DNA from: Thereva unica
Taxonomy: Eukaryota; Arthropoda; Insecta; Diptera; Therevidae
Direction of reading: 5' to 3'
Length of the DNA: 64,000 nt
Assembly: GCA_949987705.1 (NCBI GenBank)
Contig: OX465281.1
Span: forward strand, 160,346,393 to 160,410,392
Below the pieces are notes generated by a model. That model did no database searches. It saw nothing but the letters and a program-made list of their open reading frames with translations, and was not told the DNA's origin. Made by a program: the position numbers and the translations under genes. Positions within the stretch are counted from its first letter, which is position 1. Every line of letters begins with the position of its first letter. Positions 10,437 through 21,131 of this stretch are shown one piece after another.

Positions 10437-12850
10437 TAACTTCTCATCCAGGGCGTTACTCCGTCGAAGTTGATTCACCTCTCGGCTATTCAGACCACTG
10501 CCTAATCAGCGCTGACTTCCCATTCGAATTTCCCACCCCTCCCAAACCAGTTCGAAGAACTGTATGGAATTATGGGAAGGCCAATTGGCAGGGGCAGGGG
10601 CTTATTAATTTTTTCCAGTCTACAGACTGGAATCTGGGTTTCCGGAATAGAAACGCCAACTCTGCCGCTATCCGTATCACCAGGATCATACAGGCAGGAA
10701 TGCATTTGTTCATTCCCCACTCTACCAAATCTGTGAAGCCTAGGCCCAACAGATGGTTTAATCGGGAGTGTATGAATGCAATCAAAACTAAAGAAGCCGC
10801 CTTCCGAGCGTACAAGAGCTTCCCGAGTGAATCGCTCCGTTTAGAGTACATACAACAAAGAAATTCTTGTAAAACCGCCATCAAGAAAGTCACAGCCTTA
10901 TTTGACAACAAATTGAGAAGTAAACTCCTAAATGCAACCTTGGGGAGCAAAAACTTCTGGTGCTTGGTAAGTTCCATCAAGAAGAATTTCATTACAACTT
11001 CAACCCCTTCCTTTATTCACAATGAGAAGGTAATAACAGACGGCAAATCCAAGGCCAATTTAGTAGCATCTAGGTTCGCTTCGAATTCTTCTTTACCCGA
11101 AACTGGTGTGTTAACCCCTGTTTCCGAGCGTAACGCCCATTCAATGGAAAGGATTTTTTTCAGGACTCGCGAGGTGTACTGGTGCCTCGAAGAGCTCGAT
11201 GCCAACAAATCCACTGGACCCGATAATATACACCCTATCGTCTTAAAACAATGCGCCTCACCTTTGGCTAAACCTCTGCGCAAATTATTTTCCCTGTCAT
11301 ATTTCTCCGGAGCTTATCCCGACTCTTGGAAACTTGCCCATGTTCAGCCCATACCGAAATAGGTGATTCCAGCCTTCCCTCCAATTACCGCCCAATAGCA
11401 ATTCCTTCTATTCTCTCCAAAAACATGGAGACGATAATCAACAAAAAGCTTATGGGATATCTAGAATCCAATCTACTCATAAACGACAGACAGTATGGCT
11501 TCCGTCAAAAAAATCCACTGGCGATCTTTTAGTCTGTCTTACAGAACACCTCAGCCGTAGTCTGCATGGATCCGGTGAGTCTAGTCTGGTTGCTCTGGAT
11601 ATCTCCAAGGCTTTCGATAGAAAAGCCCTGTTAGCTAAACTCAAAGCTATTGGAGTTGACTCATTTCTACAGAAGTGGATTGAGAGTTTCCTTTTTGGCC
11701 GTTCAATCAAAGTAGTATTGGATGGCGTCAAATCCGCATCCCACCCGATCTCTGCGGGGTTTCCCCGGGGGTCAATTTTATCACCGGCCCTATATCTCAT
11801 ATTTATAAATGACCTTCTTTCAATCCCCTCCAACCCACTTCTCAGCTTCGCTGACGACGGTACTCTACGTTACTCGTACAGCTTCGATACAAGAAAGACT
11901 CAAGCCAGATCCTGTCTTGATGATCGCGAACTAATGTCCAACTCTATTAATACCGACGTTGAACTCATTCTAGAGTGGGGAAAGAAGAATAGTGGTGAAT
12001 TCAACTCCGACAAAACCAAGTACTGTCTTATCTCCAAAAAGAAGCTCAACACCCCTCGACCCTTGAGAGTGGATGAAGTTCAACTAATGGCCAACCCTTC
12101 CTTACACATCTTAGGCGTGACATTAGCCAAAGACTTGCGATGGAATGACCATATATTCCAAATCGCCAAACAAGCATCCCAGTGCTTGGGATTTCTTTAG
12201 AGGAGCAAGTTCCTCCTCCAGCCATCGGCCGTGCTGTTATTTATAAATCCTACATTCGGCCTCTTCTCGAATATAACTCCCTCGTTTGGGGCGGCGCCCC
12301 AATAACCACCTTGGCATGGTTAGATAAGGTGCAAAAAAGAGGACTCAAGTTAATTGATGACGACACCGCCTGCTCCACCATCGACCCCTTGAGCCATCGT
12401 AAGAATGTAGCAGCACTGACAAAATTTTATCGCTACTATCATAGTGACTGTTCCTCCGAGTTCCTGCCTCCACTGCAATCTTATACCCGCAACACCAGAT
12501 TAGCCCACTCGTCTCAATCCCTTCACCTGCAACTACCCCTATCACGCACTCAACAAGATATGAACTCGTTTGTTAATAGAACAACTCGACTGTGGAGTAA
12601 CCTCTCGCAGTCAGTATTTCCGAGCTCCTACAATATCCAAGAGTTCAAACGCAGGGTTCATTACCACCATCTTCAATATCCCCCCCCGTACCTTTTAACC
12701 CTTAACCTTTACCCCCCCCCCCCTCATCCGTCCACCGTACTTAGCTTACTGCTAGACATTGCAGCATGACGTGACAAATAACATGACGGACTAGTAATAC
12801 AAAGGGTGACTCCTGAGCTTAACACTGCCACATAAAAAAAATAAAATAAG
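10437..12850 (+). pseudogene. 5'-truncated, frameshifted LINE (endonuclease end plus reverse transcriptase)
   Basis: Reading starts in the last part of an AP-type endonuclease (S-D-H-C near 10490), then a linker, then RT: a DISKAFDR block, AGFPRGSILSP, and FADD near 11845. The C-terminus (EYNSLVWGGAP, VQKRGLKLI) is the usual LINE tail region. The frame jumps near 11355, in an A-run near 11515, again before 11718, and near 12182, so at least four shifts separate the pieces 10445-11362, 11326-11532, 11718-12200 and 12182-12769. An A-rich tail lies near 12833-12850. The clade is not settled from motifs alone; it is dead. Confidence 0.85.
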
Positions 12851-12889
12851 AATATAGGTAAAGTCCCACGCTTTTTAACATTTCGAAAG

Positions 12890-14029
12890 GTAGGTTATAT
12901 GGCCAATATGAGATCAGGACAGTAGCAGAGATTTCGGCAACTTTACTCACATCAGGAAGAACAGCTCATTTTATGCTTAAGATACCTTTCGAAAAAGATC
13001 ACATGGAAAATCCTGCGTGGAACAAATCTAAAAACCTGCGTGGAAAAAATCTAAAGTTTTGCAAGACTGCATGATGGCTGTCTGGGAATGCGATGAGTGT
13101 ACTATGGCAAATAAAGTATCTATTAACAGAACACCGCGAGATTTAAGATGTAAAAACCAATTATTTTGGGGAGTAACTGTTTTATTGGCATAGATTCCGG
13201 GCAAATATTGCCGGCTGTCCGGACAAATATGTGGGCCGATGATATTGATGAATGTCTGAAATGATCACTCATTTATGGACATATTGGAAAACGTCATTTA
13301 AAGAAAAAGATTATAACGCAACCGGAAAACTCAGAATTCAGTACTATTCTCCTCAACATAGGATATACAATAGAAAATGTTCTGAGATTAGTGAGATTGA
13401 TGACAGTGAGCTGCTGGATGTTGTTTAAAAGTTCGTAATAGACGAGGAAATTTTAATGAGCGACATTTATGACGATTTCGAAAATATCAACTCAACTAAA
13501 TCGACTCAACTCAGTAATTCCACAAACATTGTAATACTTACAAGTGAAACATCTAACATCGTTTATGAACAAGCGTTACAGTGGATTGTTAACCAGTGCG
13601 GTATGACCAGAAACGACGAAAAACGAAAACGGGCAGCAGCAACTGTCCTTTTTAGGATGAAATCAGTAGTATCGTCTTAAAATGTTGCCATTCTTCGTCT
13701 CAAGCCATCTTCGCCATGGGGATAGTTCAGGGTGCCAATTATTATCTGAGAACGTCAAAATCTACGCGCACAAGACATATTCTGAATAAAATTGGCTAGG
13801 TATCTGTTGAGCACGTAGTAAAAAAGTATTCCGATGATTAACCTCGAATTTTAAAAAAAGTTGTAGGTAACATATTTTTATAGTCAACTCTTAAGTTTTT
13901 TATATATCCAAATCATGTCTTGCAGATTTGTTCTTTGTTTCATTATATGTACCCTTTTCTTATTTCTGACTATGCACACATAATTTTGTTTTATTTAAAA
14001 GCGCTGCGACGCACGCGGGTTTTTGCTAG
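12890..14029 (+). pseudogene. Decayed Helitron: PIF1-like helicase remnant and 3' terminus
   Basis: Broken frames between 12930 and 13440 read like a Helitron helicase: a block LLTSGRTAHFMLKIPF near 12950, DECTMANK near 13095, then FWGVTVLLA near 13160, with stops and shifts between them. A small frame at 13456-13680 lies where the helicase C-terminal part should be but is not recognisable. The element ends at 14029 with a GC-rich hairpin, ACGCGGGTTTTTG, then CTAG followed by T, the usual Helitron 3' end. Its 5' end was not found; it probably was cut by the LINE to its left. Confidence 0.75.
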
Positions 14030-14624
14030 TATATCATATAGTACCTATAAATTTAATAGCCCAAAAACAAATAAAAAACTTTTTTTGTCATCATAATTTT
14101 TCCCATTTAAAAGTTTTGTCTTTAAATTTTCATTTTTGAGCAATGTAAGCATGTTGACCAGCAACATTAGAATTTCTGATCAAACATCAAGCCAGACGTA
14201 ATCTGATCCGTCCCCGGCCATGAGAAAATATGCGACGCGGCTAGACAACGCGAATTTCCATGGGAATCGGCAGATGCTCAGAATTGCTAATGTTGCACAA
14301 AATGCATAGAACATTCGTTTAGCAAAGTAAGCATTTTTGTGTATATAAAAGAAATTAATTTATAATTAAATGAGAGTGTTAATAAGACTTCAAGCCTTTA
14401 ATTTCTAATTGTCCTGTGTTTGGGTGTTTCACTCAAGCACAAACTTTACAAATCAACAAAGCAATCGTTGTCAAGGTGAAACACTTTGGCAACATTTTTA
14501 AATAAAACTTTGTCAAGGTGTAACACCTTGATAATTTAAAAGGAAACTTTGGACAACCAGTCCACCGTGAAGTAAAAGAACTGCTCGTACTAAACAGTAA
14601 CATTAGTGGATATTTTTTTAATTT
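14030..14624. other. Unassigned AT-rich segment
   Basis: Two short similar units around 14470-14545 (CAAGGTG-AACAC) form a weak tandem and palindromic pattern. No gene is supported. Confidence 0.4.
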
Positions 14625-15540
14625 CTCAGTATAGGAAGTTATTGTAATCGGTCCGAAAATCGAAATCGAAATTTTCGACGTATATTCATCTTTCAAGGTC
14701 CCAGGAGCCTTTTAAGCAAAAAATTGGGAGCAAGTATGTGTGTGTGTGTGCGTACGTATATGGTCATTTTTTCCTGCACGATATCGCCCAAACCAAAAAG
14801 GATATCGACTTCGTTGAGGTGTTGTTCGAAGCGTATTAACCGAAATATGATCTGAAAAGATTTTCATGAAATTCGTTCAAGCCGTTTGTTTGTTTAAGCG
14901 GCGTAAGTGATTTTTGTACCTGCACGATATCCCGCGAACTATAAAAGATATCGACTTAGTTGACGAGCCGTTCAAATAGTATTAACCAAAATATGATCTG
15001 AAAAGATTTTCATAAAATTCGGTCGTACCGTTTTTTTTTTGTTTAAACGACGTTTATGACTTTTGTACCTGACTATACCGCCCAAACTAAAACTATATCG
15101 GCTTCATTGACATGCCGAAAAAAGAATATTAAAGAAGAAATGCTATGAAAAAATTACATAATATTCGGTATAATATTCGGTCGGGCCTTTTTTGTTTAAA
15201 TAGAAGAACTTCGGCTAATTGTCAGAAAGGTCTTAAATTGACAAGTTTTGCTAATATCTAATAAACTCAATGTAATGAGACCCGTTCTAAACGAAGTGAT
15301 CTTTTTTGGGCTCTGCATAGCAAAAGCCTTCGAACAAAACATCACTTGTCAAACTTGTGGTCAAGTCTGACAAGTACCTAACAGTTACGGTTTTGCTGAT
15401 ATCTCCGAAAGCTTTGGAATTTCCAAAATAAGTCATTCGCTTCTCAGATTGTCAATGGCGCTTCAGCCCTCTCAATACGAATTTGAGCACTTGCTTTAGT
15501 GCAGCGAACGAAATACGGAGGAAATGTTTGTTAACATTCA
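14625..15540 (+). repeat. Helitron-like repeat, 3'-truncated copy
   Basis: It matches the complete copy at 44142-45568 from its 5' hairpin (TTCTCAGTATAGGAAGTT) through the internal ~120-bp units containing ACGATATC and AAAAGATTTTCAT. The match stops just after GGAAATGTTTGTT near 15540; the 3' end is missing here. Confidence 0.7.
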
Positions 15541-15747
15541 AATTGTACAAACAACATGAAATTGTACAAAGTGTCAGGTGTGGCATGACTAAGTTTACAG
15601 GCAACAAGTAGAATAGAGCTTAAAAAGCTTTTGGCAATAAAAAAAACATAGAAAGCAAGGCGTTTCAGCTTGCTTAATATAAATAGCCGATACAAATAAT
15701 GAAAATCGCTCATTACTTAACTGGGGATTACCAGCTAAACTAGTAAG
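15541..15747 (+). other. Target sequence of the Polinton, possibly an old LTR
   Basis: A TATA motif (AATATAAATAG) lies near 15678. Joined across the Polinton to 36568-36620, the flanks share GGGGATTACC and CACAGATAGGGT with 47930-48020, inside a candidate BEL/Pao LTR. AGTAAG at 15742-15747 is the left target duplication. Confidence 0.35.
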
Positions 15748-16946
15748 AGTAGTAGAGCTATACCGGTACGGCGCCACCTCTAGGTGGCTTAGAACCGGCC
15801 TAGGATTTGGGGGGGTCTGAAAGCTCTTCATGTACGTGTACGAGGTGTTTTAGGTTTGTGTCTTGGATAAGGTGGCTTGAAAGCTCTTCATGTACGGGTA
15901 TTTGGTGCGGGTCTTGGATAAGGTGGGTTAGAGTGGGTGGTCTGAAAGCTCTTTATGCACGTGCGTGAGGTGTTTTAGGTTTGATTCTTGGATAAGGTGG
16001 GCTTGAAAGCTCTTCGGGTATGGTATGAGGTATGAGTCTTGGATAAGGTGGCTTACAGTTGGTGGTTGGAGATGGGTGAAAGTTCTGGTCTTGGATGTGG
16101 TGTAGAACCGGCATGGGATTTGGGGTGTGACTGAAAGCTCTGGATGTAAGTTTGTGTCTTGGATGGGGTGGCCCAGAGCAGGCATGGGATTTGAAGGTGG
16201 TGCAGAAATGGCATGGGATATGACCCAGAGCAGGATTTGAAGGTGTCGCAGAACGGGCATGGGGTTTGGCCCAGAGCAGGAATTGAAGGTGGCGCAGAAC
16301 CGGCATGGAATTTGGTCCAGAGTGGGGAACTATGAACTGAGCTGTGGGGGATTTGAGCTTTGGTTTCGAGATGATGATTTTTCTAGTATTAATTCCGGTA
16401 GCAACTTGTGCTATGGAATGAGCTTGGATTCTGGAGCAAAATATACAAATAATTTGGTGAAGAACTGGACTTGCAAGTAACACTAAGAATTAAATTAAGC
16501 TTTAGCTGGAGCCAGCATTGGGTATATCACCTCAAGTCACAGATATTACAACAACCGCAACTTGAAATTACTAAGTGGCTAAAAAAGCCATACCTGAAAA
16601 AGATATTGCATAGTTTTAGGAGCAAACAAATTCAGTATATTTTTCAAGTATTAATTCCGGTAGCAACTTAGGCTATGGAATGAGCTTGGATTCTAGAGCA
16701 AAATATACATATAATTCAGTGAAGAACTGGACTTTCAAGTAACACTAAGCTTTAGCTGAGATCCAGCATTGGGTCTGGACAACAACCCGGTGCGATCTGT
16801 AAGCTAAGATCTGGATTGCAACCATATGTCATTATTACCTTCCAAAGAATTCTTAATGAAAATACTCACCTCAAGTCGCAGATATTACAGCAATCACAAC
16901 TTACTAAGTGAGCAAGAAAATCATATCTGAAAAAGATATTTCCGAT

Positions 16947-16979
<33 letters not shown>

Positions 16980-17250
16980 ACAGCTAAGATTCCCATTCTC
17001 ATCACACTTATGATGTAATTATTATTATCCTGAACATGTTGGATATATTTTTAAAGAATAAAATTGAATACTTTAAACTAAAATACCCTTCACAAACCGC
17101 AAATATTGCAAACACTAGGAAGTGTCATAAGCTGCCACAAAAATACTTAACATAAGCTCTATCGAATAATAACAACAATGAAGATTCTCATTATCAGCTA
17201 ACTTATACCATAATTTTGAACTGATCACCTTAAGTGCTAATTAGACTCAA
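15748..17250 (+). repeat. Left terminal inverted repeat of Polinton
   Basis: About 1.5 kb matches the reverse complement of 35072-36561 with small indels and substitutions. Its outer 600 bases contain imperfect 60-80 bp subrepeats built on GGATAAGGTGG and GAAAGCTCTTCATGTACG. A (ACA)n microsatellite lies at 16945-16978. Long open frames in this repeat are by-products of the subrepeats and not genes. Confidence 0.9.
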
Positions 17251-17638
17251 ATGTATAAATTTTAATAACGGTTAGCTAAGTAAACACTGCATTCCTTATC
17301 AAGCATAGATGTTAAAATTTCAGTCTTCCCATGCTGCGAACGTTTATTGAGATAAACAAAAGGAAGTTTTGCTCCATATATTGAAATTGATATGCTGCGA
17401 ATTTAGTGAGGGTCAGTTTCCTAAAATCAAAGACAATTTTGAACAGGTATAGATGGATTCCTTATTATACATAGGCGTGAAAATTCTAAAGTCAGCTTTA
17501 AACCATATCACGAATAATATTAAGATAAACAAAGGGATCAGGTGCAAGTCTTCGGGTACTGATTAACTCAGCGGTTCCTTACCTCAATTCCTACCGTGTT
17601 TTTTAGTGTATCATTTTGAATAATGTAAACATTATCAG
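17251..17638. repeat. Two degenerate tandem units before the first Polinton gene
   Basis: Units at about 17300-17385 and 17450-17540 share ATTCCTTAT, CATAG, TGAAAATT or similar, and ATTAAGATAAACAAA-like ends. They may be promoter-proximal repeats. No coding frame. Confidence 0.4.
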
Positions 17639-17646
17639 TATAAAAG
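17639..17646 (+). promoter_or_regulatory. TATA box of coiled-coil gene
   Basis: TATAAAAG lies 41 bases before the ATG at 17680. Confidence 0.6.
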
Positions 17647-17679
17647 AAAAGTTCACTTCATGCTACCCTCAAAATCACA

Positions 17680-18039
17680 ATGGATAACGACGCTGAAAGA
17701 AGGCTGCAAGTTGTAAGTATTGAACTTTATTATCATGAAAAGGAAATGGAATTTAATTTATTTTTTATATTTCAGAGAAACTCATTGCGCAGGTTAGTGC
17801 GCCTGCTTGCCTATGGTGAGCATGTAATGGATACGCTAAAAGAGAAGCGTCGAAGGGCGAAGAGAGCACGAGACAATGCTAAGGAGCAACTGAGATCGCT
17901 GGAAGTTGCGTTGAGTGCTGAGCGGCAGCGCATACAGAGGCTGGAGCAGCTTACACAGGAGTGTAAGCTGAATCTCCAGCACGCCGAAGATCAAAAAACA
18001 AAGCAAAAAAGAATACAAGCTCATGAAATGTTTAATTAA
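17680..18039 (+). CDS. Polinton small coiled-coil protein, one intron
   Basis: The frame opens at the ATG at 17680. A 63-base GT-AG intron is likely at 17713-17775 (GTAAGT donor, TTTATATTTCAG acceptor); its length is a multiple of three and it has no stop, so the unspliced frame is open too. Splicing gives about 98 residues: a short acidic N-terminus, then a basic stretch (KEKRRRAKRARD), then a heptad-like helix rich in Leu, Glu and Gln to the end. The AT-rich, hydrophobic translation of the intron looks unlike the rest, which supports splicing. Function unknown; a capsid-associated or DNA-binding role is a guess from the basic coiled coil. Confidence 0.6.
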   Translation: MDNDAERRLQVVSIELYYHEKEMEFNLFFIFQRNSLRRLVRLLAYGEHVMDTLKEKRRRAKRARDNAKEQLRSLEVALSAERQRIQRLEQLTQECKLNLQHAEDQKTKQKRIQAHEMFN

Positions 18040-18117
18040 ATTAGGTTATTAAGAGATTTGTATAGAATTTAAAATAAAAAATTATTATTAGAATAAAACT
18101 TATTTGTGTTAAATATT

Positions 18118-18310
18118 TATAATTCTGCTCTCATTTTTCCACGGTTTTCTAGGTAATTGATCGCGCTCCTCTAAAGTGGGTTATATGCTGTGCATATTTA
18201 CGCAGATCATTTTCAGTGAGTGCTCTATTGGATAGTGACTTTATTAGTTTTTTGGTTGGGTGTCGAGAAAAAGCCCCAGTCCTTTCCTATATGGCTTTAG
18301 AAATAATCCT
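18118..18310 (-). repeat. Inverted duplicate of the PLA2/protease gene junction
   Basis: Its reverse complement matches 21896-22096 over about 195 bases at roughly 90 percent, including the tail of the PLA2 gene (KPYRKGLGLFL), its stop, and the first part of the protease gene (FRGV-type region). The copy lacks about 7 bases where the protease ATG at 22046 lies. Confidence 0.8.
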
Positions 18311-19041
18311 ATTTGCATTATTCCCGTTCCAGTATGAGGAGTGTGAATCAACTTTTTTATTATGTTTCTATATTTGAAGCTATTTGTTCCTTTTATTTGC
18401 TGGTTTTCCTTAAAATCACGTCTGTGGGTGCATGTATCATTTACAATTTTTTTGATAATTGGACAAGTCTTCTTTTGAGTAGCCTCGAGGCTTTTTCATA
18501 AAAATTAATTCAGCTAGACCTTCAGTTATCTTGTACCGCTTGCCATCTATAAGAAAGTATTCTTTATCAACTTTTAATCTCGAATTACCAATATTCCACA
18601 TATCGTTCTTATAGTACGCTCCATACGTTTTATCAATTCTCGTGCTATCATTTTCCAGTAGTTGTTTATATTTGTTTAGTATCTGGTCTGCAGACTCTAA
18701 TTTTGGTTCTTTTGTAGGTGTGACAAACTGATCATCATCATCATCATCATCATCCTCAGAATAACTCGGTGGCTCTAGCTTTAAGTATTTACGTGGTGGT
18801 GGTGGTGGTGGTGTGTATGCTTCTTCATTGCCCTCGTGCTTAATTTCATCTTCTTCTTCTTTTGGTTCAAGTTTCACTGATGCTGCCGTTGTTGTGAGCG
18901 CTTTTTCAGCGTGTTGGTTATAGGTTTAAATGTTTCCTCTAATTGAGCTTCAGATTCAATTTTACCAGTCTTGAGAGCTTTATATTTTCTTCGTATAGCC
19001 TCACGTGTTTTTATAATATCCTTCATCAATTTTTCATTCAT
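18244..19041 (-). pseudogene. Polinton DUF8207-type protein, two frameshifts
   Basis: The start is taken at 19041 because the upstream ATG at 19095 overlaps the TATA box. The N-terminal frame (to 18874) has a basic helix; the middle frame (18437-18877) has an acidic stretch with a proline run (PPPPPP), a DDDDDDDD run, and the family core YGAYYK...IDGKRYKITEGLAEL...KKPRGYS. The two overlap through ATGA, but homology reads across only if one base is missing from an A5 run near 18905. A second slip in an A7 run near 18450 gives a false stop at 18437; beyond it the frame continues (HRRDF...FKYRNIIKKL) to a stop at 18244 and ends with the same KPYRKGLGLFL tail as the PLA2 protein. The DUF8207 name is from memory of Polinton proteins. 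Confidence 0.7.
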
Positions 19042-19094
19042 GTTGCTACACGTGTGGTTACAGCTACAATGATATACAGCTATGCTAATAAGCA

Positions 19095-19102
19095 TTTATA
19101 TA
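19095..19102 (-). promoter_or_regulatory. TATA box of DUF8207-type gene
   Basis: On the minus strand TATATAAA lies 54 bases before the ATG at 19041. Confidence 0.55.
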
Positions 19103-19116
19103 GATCCAGACGTACC

Positions 19117-20333
19117 AGGCAAGTCAACCAGATAGATCAGCCAGACAGGCCAGCCAGACAGACAGACCGACCAGCCAGACAGACCAGCCAGACAGACCAG
19201 CCAACCAGCCAGACAGACCAGCCAACCAGCCAGACAGACCAGCCAGCCAACCAGCCAGACAGACCAGCCAACCAGCCAGACAGACCAGCCAGACAGACCA
19301 GCCAACCAGCCAACCAGCCAGACAGACCAACCAACCAGCCAGACAGACCAGCCAGACAGACCAGCCAACCAGCCAGACAGACCAGCCAACCAGCCAGACA
19401 GACCAACCAACCAGCCAGACAGACCAGCCAGACAGACCAGCCAGACAGACCAGCCAACCAGCCGGACAGACCAGCCAACCAGCCAGACAGACCAGCCAAC
19501 CAGCCAGACAGACCAGCCAGACAGACCAGCCAACCAGCCAGACAGACCAGCCAACCAGCCAGACAGACCAGCCAACCAGCCAGACAGACCAACCAACCAG
19601 CCAGACAGACCAGCCAGACAGACCAGCCAACCAGCCAGACAGACCAGCCAACCAGCCGGACAGACCAACCAACCAGCCAGACAGACCAGCCAACCAGCCA
19701 GACAGACCAGCCAGACAGACCAGCCAACCAGCCAGACAGACCAGCCAACCAGCCAGACAGACCAACCAACCAGCCAGACAGACCAGCCAACCAGCCAGAC
19801 AGACCAGCCAACCAGCCAGACAGACCAACCAACCAGCCAGACAGACCAGCCAGACAGACCAGCCAACCAGCCAGACAGACCAGCCAACCAGCCAGACAGA
19901 CCAGCCAGACAGACCAGCCAACCAGCCAGACAGACCAGCCAGACAGACCAGCCAACCAGCCAGACAGACCAGCCAACCAGCCAGACAGACCAGCCAACCA
20001 GCCAGACAGACCAGCCAGACAGACCAGCCAACCAGCCAGACAGACCAGCCAGACAGACCAGCCAACCAGCCGGACAGACCAACCAACCAGCCAGACAGAC
20101 CAGCCAACCAGCCAGACAGACCAGCCAGACAGACCAGCCAACCAGCCAGACAGACCAACCAACCAGCCAGACAGACCAGCCAGACAGACCAGCCAACCAG
20201 CCGGACAGACCAGCCAACCAGCCAGACAGACCAGCCAACCAGCCAGACAGACCAGCCAGACAGACCAGCCAACCAGCCAGACAGACCAGCCAACCAACCA
20301 GACAAACCAGCCAGACAGACCAGCCAGGCAGAG
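19117..20333. repeat. 1.2-kb minisatellite of CAGCCAGACAGAC / CAGCCAAC units
   Basis: The array is built from two modules, ACCAGCCAACCAGCCAGACAG (21 bp) and the shorter ACCAGCCAGACAG (13 bp), mixed irregularly with rare variants (CCGGACAG, ACCAACCAACC). The plus strand is almost free of T. The units contain no stop codon in most frames, so frames of 380-460 codons open on both strands; these are not genes. It lies between the DUF8207-type gene promoter and the ATPase stop. Confidence 0.95.
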
Positions 20334-20368
20334 CTGAAAGACCTGGTCAGCTGATTAGGTGGGCTCCT

Positions 20369-21052
20369 TCATAGGCTCATGAATACATCAAAGCCTTTTC
20401 GATATCGACCTTTGCCCATGGGGCTGTCCTTATCAATTACTAAGAATCCATATTTGTCTTTCCAACAGTTTGCACACGCTTTTCTGAACTTTGCGAATTT
20501 CATATCACTATTCACATGATCATTGTGTACATGCTTCAGGTTCAAATCATCTTGTTTGAATATGATCAGAAAGTTTGCATTATCTCGGATTAGATGCTTT
20601 GGTATATGAGTATAAGTTTGACAGAGGTAAAAGCTGTCAATGTCGTTATGCCTCCCCATACAAAAGTAGGCTCTAATATTATTTTGTTTATCGCAGGCTA
20701 CATCATCAAAGATGAAAATTGAGTTTGACTTTGCTTCCTCCGGTGGTATAACATCGTGGTTGTTAGAAAACGTATAATAACCCAAACCTGATATGTGAGC
20801 TACAACTTCTCCTAAATACTCGTATTTCGGCTGACTTAGCGACTTTGAGTAAATGTATATATTCTCGAATCGCAGACCGTTAGGATGCTCCAGTAAACTT
20901 AGCATAACATTTGTCTTGCCGCAATTTGACGGTCCAACAATAATCCCTCGTATACTGTTTGGCAGCAGCACCCCATGCTTCTTTGATGTACTTGTAATTC
21001 CCACATCAGTATTTCTAACTGGTAGACACGCTTGTTGCTTGATAAACTTCAT
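20369..21052 (-). CDS. Polinton packaging ATPase (FtsK/HerA-like, A32 type)
   Basis: The ATG at 21052 is chosen; a longer frame to 21067 begins with GTG. The product is about 227 residues, normal for Polinton ATPases. Walker A is GPSNCGKT, Walker B is SIFIFDDV, followed by the conserved region with FCMGRHNDIDSFYLCQTY. The family drives genome packaging into capsids in Polintons, virophages and adenovirus-like lineages. The frame is intact. A TATA motif lies 36 bases upstream and is shared back to back with the PLA2 gene promoter. Confidence 0.9.
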   Translation of the reverse strand: MKFIKQQACLPVRNTDVGITSTSKKHGVLLPNSIRGIIVGPSNCGKTNVMLSLLEHPNGLRFENIYIYSKSLSQPKYEYLGEVVAHISGLGYYTFSNNHDVIPPEEAKSNSIFIFDDVACDKQNNIRAYFCMGRHNDIDSFYLCQTYTHIPKHLIRDNANFLIIFKQDDLNLKHVHNDHVNSDMKFAKFRKACANCWKDKYGFLVIDKDSPMGKGRYRKGFDVFMSL

Positions 21053-21073
21053 GTTGTACACTAACACAATCCC

Positions 21074-21095
21074 TATAAATACCCGTACTTTTATA
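21074..21095. promoter_or_regulatory. Back-to-back TATA boxes, ATPase and PLA2 genes
   Basis: Plus-strand TATAAATA (21074-21081) faces the PLA2 gene and minus-strand TATAAAAG (21088-21095) faces the ATPase gene, making a compact divergent promoter between starts at 21052 and about 21130. Confidence 0.6.
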
Positions 21096-21131
21096 GATTT
21101 TTATCAGTCTTGCTGTAAAGCTATAAAATGA

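Noticed and set aside
10570..10992. Minus-strand frame of 140 codons
   Set aside because: Antisense to the LINE reverse transcriptase remnant.
15928..16483. Long frames in the left Polinton end, mirrored at 35825-36381
   Set aside because: They lie in the terminal inverted repeats and their subrepeats, with no domain.
19117..20333. Possible CRISPR-like array
   Set aside because: Units are adjacent without unique spacers, in a eukaryotic transposon.
18943..20337. Frames of 380-464 codons on both strands
   Set aside because: They are translations of the stop-free minisatellite; composition is only the repeat unit.
21128..21130. ATG as PLA2 gene start
   Set aside because: It is out of frame with the PLA2 motifs and soon reaches a stop.
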